IMG/VR virus record: IMGVR_UViG_3300028837_000116
Coordinates: 1 to 37,145 of that record
Direction: 5' to 3' (one strand)
Origin: a virus
Length of the DNA: 37,145 nucleotides
Part shown: positions 24,055 through 31,630 of the stretch, in pieces
Layout: every line of letters starts with the position of its first letter
Numbering within the stretch: position 1 is the first letter of the stretch
Position numbers and translations under genes: made by a program
Notes under the pieces: model-generated
What the model was told of the DNA's origin: nothing
Databases searched by the model: none
What the model saw: only the letters and a program-made list of their open reading frames with translations

Positions 24055-24306
24055 ATGGAAGAATATAGCTACCAAGACGAATTAAATGGTTGGAAAACAT
24101 GTGCTTACCCCGGCTGTGAGATGCCAACAAGAGATAAAACTGGTTTTTGTTCTATTCACGACCTATTCCCAATCCCCGACGACGAAGTCTATATAATTAT
24201 TAGCAAAACTAGCGAAAGGAAGTCATTAACCTATGGCAAGTCCAGTCATCCTCACTCCAGAACAGGTATTGCTAGCATGTACGCTGGCAGAGAAAGGTTC
24301 CACTAA
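24055..24306 (+). CDS. Small zinc-knuckle protein overlapping small terminase
   Basis: This 83-residue protein has an N-terminal knuckle C16-x4-C21-x10-C32-x2-H35, the same pattern as the N-terminus of the protein at 27543. Its start has a strong ribosome binding site (GAAAGGAG). The last 74 nt overlap the small terminase gene in another frame, and the C-terminal 25 residues (rich in Ser, His, Arg) look like a by-product of that overlap. The N-terminal part is convincing, though the true 3' end could have shifted by mutation. Confidence 0.52.
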   Translation: MEEYSYQDELNGWKTCAYPGCEMPTRDKTGFCSIHDLFPIPDDEVYIIISKTSERKSLTYGKSSHPHSRTGIASMYAGRERFH

Positions 24307-24628
24307 AGCTGAGATAGCTGATAGACTCTCCATAGCCCGCTCCACCTTGTATTCCATCTTTGACCGTGATCCTGTCTTTAAAGCCCTCCTAGACCAGTCA
24401 TATGCTAAGCAGAAGATTACTATTAGAGAGGCTCTAATGGCTTTAGTAGACTCTGGGGATGTCAGAGCTGTCATTCATGCTAGTAAGTCTATCCTGGGCA
24501 ATACAGAGAAGCGTCAGGTGGATCATACCATTGCAGGCGGTCCTGATATGTCTGATGAAGCCCTAAAGGCTTATGCATTGAATATACTAGGCTTAACTGA
24601 AGACGATTTACCACAGGAAGAAGAATAA
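24233..24628 (+). CDS. terS: Terminase small subunit
   Basis: This 131-residue protein has an N-terminal helix-turn-helix (about residues 7-40: LTPEQVLLACTLAEKGSTK, then ADRLSIARSTLYSIF) followed by a helical oligomerisation region (DPVFKALLDQ, IREALMALVDSGDVRAVIHASKSILG) and an acidic C-terminal tail ending QEEE. This is the layout of small terminase subunits that recognise viral DNA and form a ring beside the large subunit. The noncoding repeats just upstream are plausible targets. It starts inside the preceding zinc-knuckle gene with a GAAAGGAAG site. Confidence 0.75.
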   Translation: MASPVILTPEQVLLACTLAEKGSTKAEIADRLSIARSTLYSIFDRDPVFKALLDQSYAKQKITIREALMALVDSGDVRAVIHASKSILGNTEKRQVDHTIAGGPDMSDEALKAYALNILGLTEDDLPQEEE

Positions 24629-24780
24629 ATATAGTTATGAAGCGATAGGAAGCCTCAGGAGCCCTTCAATTGACTCAAGGTAGGTCCAGGTATCTATTTC
24701 TCCTTCGACACCCCTTAGACAAGCTCTAAACGATTCTCAGGCCCACTCTAGAAGCTCCAAGCAACGCGAAAGGATGTAAA

Positions 24781-25221
24781 ATGGTTGATTACAGATTCTC
24801 AATGATGATCAGGGAAGGAAAAGAGTCAGATCATGCATTCATATACAATAGCTTCCTGAAATCTTATCGAGCAAGTCCCATAAATAAGCATATAGGAGAT
24901 AAAACCTTCTATTCCAAGGTCCATGACCAGATAGAAGATTACCTAGGGTCGCCGGATATTAAAGTCTTCATTGCTTGCCCTCCAGAAGACCAAAATACCA
25001 TCTATGGCTATATAGTAGGTACTCCAGAAGAGCTAATGTACGTATATGTCAAGCAAACAAGACGTAGATTGACTGTAGCGACTAAATTAGCTCAGAAACT
25101 CTTTGGGAAAGAACCTAAAGGCTCAATATCTTACTATTTTCCAACTCCTATCGGTCTTAAATGGATTAAAGCCTTAGAGAATGATGTATTCCCGGAAGTA
25201 AGATTTATTCAAGGATTGTAA
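24781..25221 (+). CDS. GNAT-fold acetyltransferase-like protein
   Basis: This 146-residue protein starts its domain with REGKESDHAFIYNSFLKSYR (about residues 11-30) and continues through VFIACPPEDQ, IYGYIVG, MYVYVKQTRRRLTVATKLAQ (about 86-105) and a C-terminal strand. This order and the YVK-x-x-x-R-R-x-x-x-A motif are those of GNAT-like proteins commonly encoded beside phage large terminases. The usual acetyl-CoA loop R/Q-x-x-G-x-G/A appears here as TRRRLTVAT without glycine, so activity is doubtful. It overlaps the terminase start by one base. The 152 bp before it hold no gene that I can see. Confidence 0.6.
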   Translation: MVDYRFSMMIREGKESDHAFIYNSFLKSYRASPINKHIGDKTFYSKVHDQIEDYLGSPDIKVFIACPPEDQNTIYGYIVGTPEELMYVYVKQTRRRLTVATKLAQKLFGKEPKGSISYYFPTPIGLKWIKALENDVFPEVRFIQGL

Positions 25222-26639
25222 TGGCTTTTACAGATAACCAGCGGGCAATATTGCGTGAATTCATACGCAGGAACAAGCCTAATCTGCTTGCTGGTCTATT
25301 TAAGCAACAAAATCTAGTAATTAGAGATCCTAAGACAAGAAAAGTAGTAGTAACAAGTAGAAGAGCAGGTAAGACTTGGGCTATCGTAAGGTATTTGACA
25401 GATACATGCCAGAATACTCCTAATGCATTATGTGTTTACGTCTGTGATACAAGAGATCATGCTAAGAAACTCGTATGGGATCAGATACTTAAGCTAAACA
25501 CTGATTTAGGTCTAGGAATAGTCCCCAATCATAGTGAGTTAACAGCTAAGTTCCCGAATGGTAGTAGATTATGGCTGGCAGGTGTTGCAGATGAACAAGC
25601 AAAGGAAAGACTAAGAGGTCATGCTTTCCATTTAGTCTGTATTGATGAGGCTCAGTCTATACCAGATAGGATCATTAAGCCGTTGATGAGAGAGATTATC
25701 GGGCCGGGCTTGAAAGATCATGGCGGCACCCTGTTGGTTACAGGCACACCTAATGCAGCTTGCCAGGGATTCTTTCATGACATTAGTGAAGACCCTAAGA
25801 TGACCTGGTCTGTGCATAAATGGACTGTGCTTGATAACAGAAAGTTTCCTATCTGGACAGGTAAGAAGGATTGGCAAGAGTTGGCAGAGGAAGCTTTAGA
25901 GGCTTGGCGCATTGAAGATGGGTTTGAGCCTGATGATCCAGAATTCCTAAGAGAATACAAAGGATTATGGGTAAGATCTGAAGATGATTACATATATAGG
26001 CTTCATGACGATAGGGTATTGATAGAAAAAGAAGATATTCCAGAGGATTTAGTCTATGTTTTAGGTATAGATATGGGATTTTATGATAATTCGGCCTATG
26101 TAATGCTTGGATATGATCAAACAGAGCAGATTGCTTACCATGTGGATGATTTTACGGCTTCAGGGCTTAGCTTAACGGATATTATTGATAAGGCTAATGA
26201 ATTTATTGAGAAATATAATCCTGAGAGGGTTGTAATAGACCCGGCGGCTGGTGGAATGCACCTGGTAGAGGAAATCAGGGCCAGATATGACCTAGGTTGT
26301 GATGCAGCCGATAAGAGCAAGAAGGCGGCATTCTATAAGCTACTACGGGCTGATTTCAGAAGGTCCAGAGCTAAGGTTATAAGGGGTTCAAAGCTCTATA
26401 GCCAGCTAAAATCACTGCGCTGGGACAAGAAATTCAAAAGAGAGCTGGAAGGAATAGAGTGTGACTTGGCCGATGCCTTCCTATATGCCTGGAGAGATTG
26501 CCTGCATTATTACTACTTGCCAGCAGAAATAGAAATGTCACTGGAAGATAAGATGTGGAAGGAAATAGAAGATAGATACAAGGCAAAGATGGAAGCTGAT
26601 CAACTCGTAGAAGGAGCTTTCGATGGAACGATATATTAA
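25221..26639 (+). CDS. terL: Terminase large subunit (packaging ATPase and nuclease)
   Basis: This 472-residue motor protein pumps DNA into the head and cuts it. The ATPase half shows an adapted Walker A (TSRRAGKT, 45-52), Walker B (LVCIDEAQ, 138-145) and coupling motif (VTGTPN, 173-178). The nuclease half shows the RNase H-like acidic residues: D284 in LGIDMGF, D340 in VVIDPAAGG, and D415/D418 in CDLADAF. Length and motif order are complete. It shares one base with the GNAT-like gene before it and is followed by an AAAGGAGAGGG site for the next gene. Confidence 0.93.
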   Translation: MAFTDNQRAILREFIRRNKPNLLAGLFKQQNLVIRDPKTRKVVVTSRRAGKTWAIVRYLTDTCQNTPNALCVYVCDTRDHAKKLVWDQILKLNTDLGLGIVPNHSELTAKFPNGSRLWLAGVADEQAKERLRGHAFHLVCIDEAQSIPDRIIKPLMREIIGPGLKDHGGTLLVTGTPNAACQGFFHDISEDPKMTWSVHKWTVLDNRKFPIWTGKKDWQELAEEALEAWRIEDGFEPDDPEFLREYKGLWVRSEDDYIYRLHDDRVLIEKEDIPEDLVYVLGIDMGFYDNSAYVMLGYDQTEQIAYHVDDFTASGLSLTDIIDKANEFIEKYNPERVVIDPAAGGMHLVEEIRARYDLGCDAADKSKKAAFYKLLRADFRRSRAKVIRGSKLYSQLKSLRWDKKFKRELEGIECDLADAFLYAWRDCLHYYYLPAEIEMSLEDKMWKEIEDRYKAKMEADQLVEGAFDGTIY

Positions 26640-26658
26640 CAAAGGAGAGGGATAAACC

Positions 26659-27078
26659 TTGAGTCATCAAGACTTTACTAGACTAGATATCGGTCTCTCA
26701 TATGGCCCTACCAGCGACACAGACACACGTATCACGCCGGTAATTGAGCCTTTCATGCTCAGGGATTCTCCGAGGGCAAGGATTGAGATTGTTTATCCAA
26801 AAGCAATCGAGGATTACCTTATCCGCTGCGAGATATTTCCCTCTATGAAGTATGTCTGCCTTAGGAATATGACTGCTCCGGGCGCTACTGCTACAGTCCA
26901 GATAGATTGGTATGATAGAATCAGCGGCGATCATGGTGTAACTTCCATAGATAACGGAGAATCGGTGGTCATCCCTAATCCTATGAAGTATGATCCGGTA
27001 ACAGATGAAGGCGGAATCACTCTAAGTTCAGACGAGACTATAGCCGTCTATGTCATTGAAGTGGGAGCGGAATCCTAA
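26659..27078 (+). CDS. Small beta-rich structural protein (TTG start)
   Basis: This 139-residue protein consists of regular beta strands with Asp/Gly turns (ATVQIDWYD, then ESVVIPNP, then ETIAVYVIEV), typical of capsid decoration or head-fibre domains. The start is TTG, with AAAGGAGAGGG 8 nt upstream and no in-frame ATG nearby. It shares strand order with the following gene (a W/Y-V-x-x-(R/K)-N strand in the middle), so the two may be distant duplicates. It lies between large terminase and portal. Function inferred. Confidence 0.6.
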   Translation: MSHQDFTRLDIGLSYGPTSDTDTRITPVIEPFMLRDSPRARIEIVYPKAIEDYLIRCEIFPSMKYVCLRNMTAPGATATVQIDWYDRISGDHGVTSIDNGESVVIPNPMKYDPVTDEGGITLSSDETIAVYVIEVGAES

Positions 27079-27533
27079 TGGCCAGCTTCGATACAACCAA
27101 TATAAATATTCTCCCGAAGTTCAATAACCTTGATAAGTCCATGAAGAAGCAGCAGCGTGGGGCTTTTGAGATTATAGATGTAGATGCAGAAGTAATTCTT
27201 CATGAGGAAGTTCCAGGAGACATTACAGTCTTTAGCTGCACTATTGAGCCGGATGTATTGAATCATCTTGACTGGGTTTATATCAAGAATGGTTCCGAGA
27301 ATATCATAACCCTGGTATGCAGATTCACCCTATGGGATGCGGATTGCCATATCAATATTGATCCTGATGGGTTCCTGCTACTCAAGGGAATCAGCTTGGA
27401 TAACTTTATTCCCTATATCACAGATGGCTCCACCACAATTTTCACATGGCCTGGAGATATCGTGGAAGATCTAGAGGAATTTATCGAGATTATGCCTGGG
27501 GAAACTACTTGGGCACCATATGTAGAAGTGTAA
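27078..27533 (+). CDS. Small beta-rich structural protein
   Basis: This 151-residue acidic protein has a strand pattern like that of the preceding gene (FSCTIEPDVLNHLDWVYIKN aligned loosely with the middle of its neighbour). It starts on the last base of the preceding stop codon region (TAATG) and is followed by an AAGGAGGAG site. It is likely a minor virion protein. No membrane or metal motifs. Family not identified. Confidence 0.6.
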   Translation: MASFDTTNINILPKFNNLDKSMKKQQRGAFEIIDVDAEVILHEEVPGDITVFSCTIEPDVLNHLDWVYIKNGSENIITLVCRFTLWDADCHINIDPDGFLLLKGISLDNFIPYITDGSTTIFTWPGDIVEDLEEFIEIMPGETTWAPYVEV

Positions 27534-27542
27534 GGAGGAGCT

Positions 27543-27995
27543 ATGGAATTCTGTAAAGTAACAGGATGTAATCGTACAGTTGAAAAAGAAGGCCTATGCT
27601 CCAAGCATTATGCTGCTCAGTGCCTTGGTGTAGATCTGGATATGCCCAAAGAAACTAAACCGGGAGACATTAGTGGCAAAGATATAGGTGGAACTAAGCC
27701 GGTAGCTGTAGAGAAATTCGTTCCAGTTCATGAATATGATACAAAGAACGCAGGACTTAAAGTAGAAGATCGTTTTGCTTTACTCAAAGAGCAGGGCAAG
27801 AAATGTGCTTGTTGTGGTCGTTCCATCAGTAAACTAATACAAGCCAAAATAGACTTTAATCCTCAAACTGGTATGGTAAGAGAACTTGTATGCAAGGGCT
27901 GTGAATATATTATGCGTGGTTCTGGAGCTGATGTAGAAAAATTAGAACAGGCATTGGCCTATGCCAAGCGACATCAACCGGAGGAGGAAAACTAA
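27543..27995 (+). CDS. Endonuclease VII-like zinc protein lacking catalytic residues
   Basis: This 150-residue protein has an N-terminal knuckle (C4, C9, C19, H22) as in the protein at 24055. The C-terminal half resembles the recombination endonuclease VII fold: FALLKEQGKKCACCGRSI, with zinc ligands C88/C91, followed by GMVRELVCKGC with C117/C120 and a final helix EQALAYAKRH. In active members the segment between reads like V-D-H-x-H-x-T-G-x-V-R-G-L-L-C-x-x-C-N. Here it is IDFNPQTGMVRELVCKGCE, so Asp104 stays but both His and the Asn are lost. It is probably an inactive, zinc-stabilised binding protein. Confidence 0.58.
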   Translation: MEFCKVTGCNRTVEKEGLCSKHYAAQCLGVDLDMPKETKPGDISGKDIGGTKPVAVEKFVPVHEYDTKNAGLKVEDRFALLKEQGKKCACCGRSISKLIQAKIDFNPQTGMVRELVCKGCEYIMRGSGADVEKLEQALAYAKRHQPEEEN

Positions 27996-28435
27996 TGCCT
28001 ACTCTCCAACGAGGTGGTTTAGCATACGACCCCGATATCGACGAAGTGACCTCTGTTTGCGTATATCTGCCCGTTAATCTAAGAACAGCTCCTTTGTTAT
28101 GGCTTAGAACTTTTTGGGCACGAAACGACGAGGGAGTAGCCCCCAAGGCTATTGGGGATATTCGGACCAGGATTAGGGTTTACTCCGTTGATGAGTTAAC
28201 AGATACAGTTGTATTAGAAGGCACATGGGACAATGATGTTACAATTTCTAGTGTTGCTCTTACATGGGAACAACATTACTATGATATCGACATAAGTTCT
28301 TGTTGCGATGCCGACACATCTCATCTAACTATCGAATATCAACGAACCGGTACTAATCCAGCAGATACCTTGGGTCATGAAGCTATGTTTGTCAATTCGT
28401 ATACATTGGTAACGCAGCAAGTGGAGGTTGAATAA
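27995..28435 (+). CDS. Tandem beta-sandwich structural protein 1
   Basis: This 146-residue protein is the first of three tandem paralogues. Shared landmarks with the next gene are (V)xVYLPVNLR near the N-terminus, an LRxxF strand, a GTWDND/QTWDDE turn, YDIDIS/FDISAA, and DTSHLTIEYQR/DTSHVIIGFIR, followed by MFVNSYTL/FFMNARTL. The fold is probably a jelly-roll or beta sandwich. Tandem copies between terminase and portal suggest decoration or minor capsid proteins. It overlaps the preceding stop in a TAATG. Confidence 0.65.
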   Translation: MPTLQRGGLAYDPDIDEVTSVCVYLPVNLRTAPLLWLRTFWARNDEGVAPKAIGDIRTRIRVYSVDELTDTVVLEGTWDNDVTISSVALTWEQHYYDIDISSCCDADTSHLTIEYQRTGTNPADTLGHEAMFVNSYTLVTQQVEVE

Positions 28436-28905
28436 TGGGAACCTTTATAGAGGCATTGCCCGGTAGAGCTGAATATGAAATCAATCAGGTTGATATGTCC
28501 CAAGACGGCTGGGGAATACAGATTGGTACGGGTGGAGATGGTTTCTTTCTAGTTACCCTATATGTACCTGTAGAATTACGCGGTGTGACTCCTCTAACCC
28601 TAAGGGCGATGTTTGGAACCATTGAAGCCGCTGGCTATACAGACTTTGATGTAATAGTTTACGGTATGGACGAGTTTGCTGAAATATATACCGGTGTGCA
28701 GACCTGGGACGATGAGCGTTGGACTTGGTCAGGCGGAGGAAGTGCTGTTGGAGGCGAGACGCTCTGGACGGCCTATAGAGATTTTGATATTAGTGCGGCA
28801 ATCACTCCTGATACTTCTCATGTTATTATAGGATTTATACGTCTAGATCCAATCGGCGGATTGACTGATGACGTTTTTTTCATGAACGCCCGGACTTTAG
28901 AGTAA
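28435..28905 (+). CDS. Tandem beta-sandwich structural protein 2
   Basis: This 156-residue second paralogue shares with its upstream neighbour the motifs VTLYVPVELR, WDDE, FDISAAI, DTSHVIIGF and FFMNARTL. It has an additional Gly/Trp-rich loop near residue 100. It starts on the final A of the previous stop codon. It probably has the same type of role as its neighbours, either forming hetero-oligomers or occupying different sites on the particle. Confidence 0.65.
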   Translation: MGTFIEALPGRAEYEINQVDMSQDGWGIQIGTGGDGFFLVTLYVPVELRGVTPLTLRAMFGTIEAAGYTDFDVIVYGMDEFAEIYTGVQTWDDERWTWSGGGSAVGGETLWTAYRDFDISAAITPDTSHVIIGFIRLDPIGGLTDDVFFMNARTLE

Positions 28906-28918
28906 AGGAGTAGTTACT

Positions 28919-29473
28919 ATGTCAAGCGGTTATATAAATAGAATACATTTTACTCCAAGTGGGGCAAATTGGAACGAGACAGATCCCAATGATTGCTATC
29001 TCAACGCCGGAGGGCTAGACTTCAAATTTATTGGCGAAGAATACCCGGAAGCCGACTACATAGGATGGGTTTCACCTACGGTTAATGCTATGGGGCAGGT
29101 TGTACTAAGAACTGTTTGGTGGAATACCGATGACATACCGGACCTTGGATTCGCTGATTATATATTAACGTTTGGTACATTTAGCGAAGAAAATCCTGAC
29201 CCAATAGGATCGGGTACTTGGGATTATATGCTAGTTACGGTAGATCTTAGTGTTATAACTGGAGACTTTCCGCAGGAAGTAATTGACATAGATGTAAGTC
29301 ATTTCTTCGGCGGCGACATTAGTCATGCAACTGTTGTCATGGAAAGGGTTCCTTTGGGAGGCCCAGGAGACGAAACAAATCGACTCTCACTCAGAAGCAT
29401 CCGTACTCTTACTCCTGCTGAAATAGCAGTAGCCCCAGACATTCTGCCTTGGGTGCCGATGCCTCCACTGTAA
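28919..29473 (+). CDS. Tandem beta-sandwich structural protein 3
   Basis: This 184-residue third member is more divergent: WVSPTVNAMG replaces the LPVNLR strand, but VLRTVWWNTDD, GTWDYML, DIDVSHFFGGDISHATVVMER and LSLRSIRTL keep the family order. It has a Pro-rich C-terminus (PWVPMPPL). The AAAGGAG site lies about 12 nt upstream. Together the three genes span 1.5 kb and appear to come from repeated duplication. Confidence 0.62.
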   Translation: MSSGYINRIHFTPSGANWNETDPNDCYLNAGGLDFKFIGEEYPEADYIGWVSPTVNAMGQVVLRTVWWNTDDIPDLGFADYILTFGTFSEENPDPIGSGTWDYMLVTVDLSVITGDFPQEVIDIDVSHFFGGDISHATVVMERVPLGGPGDETNRLSLRSIRTLTPAEIAVAPDILPWVPMPPL

Positions 29474-29494
29474 AGCGAATACATAGGAGCGAAT

Positions 29495-29701
29495 ATGAAA
29501 GATTTATCAGTAGCTAAGCTAAAAAAGCTAGTTGATATGTTACGAGAAAGAAAAGTAACACATTTCAAATATAAAGACATTGAGTTTAAGCTTTCTTATC
29601 CTACGGAATCTACACAGATATTAATCGAGGATGATACAAAAGAGCTTACCCCGGAAGAGCAGAAAAAACGAGACGAAGCATTACTCAACTGGTCAGCCTA
29701 A
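29495..29701 (+). CDS. Small charged protein upstream of portal
   Basis: This 68-residue protein has a helix (LSVAKLKKLVDMLRERKV), a short beta hairpin (VTHFKYKDIEFKLSY) and an acidic helical tail. Small proteins of this build (helix, then a T-H-F/Y-K-x-x-x-I-x-x-x-L strand) often occur just upstream of portal genes in podoviruses. Function unknown. It is preceded by a TAGGAGCG site and ends 21 nt before the portal start. Confidence 0.65.
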   Translation: MKDLSVAKLKKLVDMLRERKVTHFKYKDIEFKLSYPTESTQILIEDDTKELTPEEQKKRDEALLNWSA

Positions 29702-29722
29702 ACCATGGGAGCGGATTAAAGA

Positions 29723-31573
29723 ATGTATGACGAACAATGGTGGAGTCCAGAAACTAAAGACGAGGAACTGGCTCATTCTTTAGTCAGTCATTTTAAGAGC
29801 TTAGATGAAAATCAAAGCTACCGCCGGGAAGCCAATCTAAGGAATCTTAGATTGTATAGCAACCTAGCTGTGCTGGGGTTAAGTTCTACTGACTATATGC
29901 AAGAAGAGTTGCTCCCGCGTAATAGGCTAAAGATGAATGTAATTCAAAGTGCTATCGATACTGCTCAGGCTTTGATTGCTACCAATAGAACAAGAATTCA
30001 GTTCTATACTTTTGATGGCAATTATAAAGTACAGCAGAAGGCAAAAAACTTGACTTATTTCACTGATGGCCAATTCTATAAAGCAAACGTCTATTCAACA
30101 AGCCCAGAAGTCTTCAGAGATGGTGAGATTTTTGGTACTGGGTTCGCCAAGATTTTCGAACAAGATGGAGATATTGTTGTAGAAAGAGTCTTTCCAGACG
30201 AGATAATTATCGACGATATAGAAGGAAAGTATTCAAAACCCCGCTCTCTATATCAATATAAAGAAGTTGACAAGGGTATTCTTGCAGCTCAATATCCTGA
30301 ACTCAAGAGTGAAATATTTGACGCTGGTAAAATAAGAGGAACTGAATCATGGCTGATTCAACACTCGCAGCCAGTCGGAGTTCTAGAAGCTTGGTATCTT
30401 CCTTCAAGAAAAGATGCTAAAGATGGCAGGCATGTTATTTGTATTGATGGTTGCACGCTGCTAGACGAACCTTGGGAAGACGAAGAATTTCCCTTTGCGA
30501 TCTTTCGTTGGAATCCTCGTCCATTGGGATATTACGGCCAGGGCATCTGTGAGATTCTCAGAGATACTCAGGTTGAAATCAATTACATTCTTCAGAAGAT
30601 TCAGAGACACTTGAATCTAGCTTCAACCAAGATCTTTATGGAGAAAGGGACTAGCACCAATAAGGGTAATATGACCAATGAGGATATATCTGTAGTTGAA
30701 TATGCCAAGGGTGCTAAGCCTCCAATTCCTGTGGCTATTCAGGCAATTAGCCCAGAGTATTATCAGCAGCTAGAGAGATTATGGAATAAAGCATTTGAGC
30801 TGATTGGTATTAGTCAGATGGCGGCAATAAGCAGAAAAGAGCCTGGGATTACAGCCGGTGTCGCCTTGAGAGAAGTAAATGATATTCAGTCTCAGAGATT
30901 CCAGCATCAGAGTCAGGCTTGGGATAGATTCCATCTAGCAGTCGCCCGTCAAATGATTAAGCTTGCAAAGAGAATCGATGAGCGAGGAGAAGGTTCTTAC
31001 AAGATTCTATCTAAGGTCGGCAATAAGCTTCGAGAGATTTCTTGGGAAGAGGTAAACCTGGATGAGGATTCATACATCATGCAGGCATTCCCCACTAGCT
31101 TCCTACCTAAGACTCCTGCTGCTAGATTACAGTCGGTACAGGAATTAGTGACAGCTATTCCTCAGATGCAGGAACATGCACTTTCACTATTAGACTTCCC
31201 GGATCTAGAGAGTGTTACATCTCGCTTGAATGCACCACAGGATATTATGAAACATATTGTTTATATGATTCTAGAAAAAAATACATTTGTTCCCCCAGAG
31301 CCTTTCTTTGACCTGGATTATGGCGTTAGATTTATGCAGACCAGTTATATCCAAGCAAAGATGAATAAAGTTGAAGAGAACAAATTATCTCTGATGAGAG
31401 ATTGGATGGCTCAAGCAATTGATTTGGTGAGACCTCCAGAACCTCCAATGCCACTTCCGGGAGAAGTTCCACCCATTGAGGCGGCAGTACCACCTCCAGC
31501 ACCAATTGCTGGTGGAGCATTACCGGCAGGAATGCCAGTAGTTCCCCCAGGAGTACCTCTGGGGCAGACGTAA
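29723..31573 (+). CDS. Portal protein
   Basis: This 616-residue protein forms the ring at one capsid vertex through which DNA passes. It begins with the acidic/aromatic N-terminus common in podovirus portals and shows RREANLRNLRLYSN, then NRLKMNVIQSAIDTAQALIA (about residues 72-92), a wing region with GTGFAKIFEQDG, and the clip and stem helices with INYILQKIQRHLNLAS (about 286-301). The C-terminal 50 residues are Pro-rich, perhaps a flexible barrel tail. It is followed by scaffold and major capsid genes, the standard order. Confidence 0.85.
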   Translation: MYDEQWWSPETKDEELAHSLVSHFKSLDENQSYRREANLRNLRLYSNLAVLGLSSTDYMQEELLPRNRLKMNVIQSAIDTAQALIATNRTRIQFYTFDGNYKVQQKAKNLTYFTDGQFYKANVYSTSPEVFRDGEIFGTGFAKIFEQDGDIVVERVFPDEIIIDDIEGKYSKPRSLYQYKEVDKGILAAQYPELKSEIFDAGKIRGTESWLIQHSQPVGVLEAWYLPSRKDAKDGRHVICIDGCTLLDEPWEDEEFPFAIFRWNPRPLGYYGQGICEILRDTQVEINYILQKIQRHLNLASTKIFMEKGTSTNKGNMTNEDISVVEYAKGAKPPIPVAIQAISPEYYQQLERLWNKAFELIGISQMAAISRKEPGITAGVALREVNDIQSQRFQHQSQAWDRFHLAVARQMIKLAKRIDERGEGSYKILSKVGNKLREISWEEVNLDEDSYIMQAFPTSFLPKTPAARLQSVQELVTAIPQMQEHALSLLDFPDLESVTSRLNAPQDIMKHIVYMILEKNTFVPPEPFFDLDYGVRFMQTSYIQAKMNKVEENKLSLMRDWMAQAIDLVRPPEPPMPLPGEVPPIEAAVPPPAPIAGGALPAGMPVVPPGVPLGQT

Positions 31574-31630
31574 TATTAGCCACAAGCGAACTAACCTATT
31601 CCAAAGCGATTAGGAATATAGGAGGACAAA

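Noticed and set aside
24629-24780. Possible small gene or RNA in the 152-bp gap before the GNAT-like gene
   Set aside because: There are no open frames with a ribosome binding site and only very short inverted repeats. I see nothing that can be supported.
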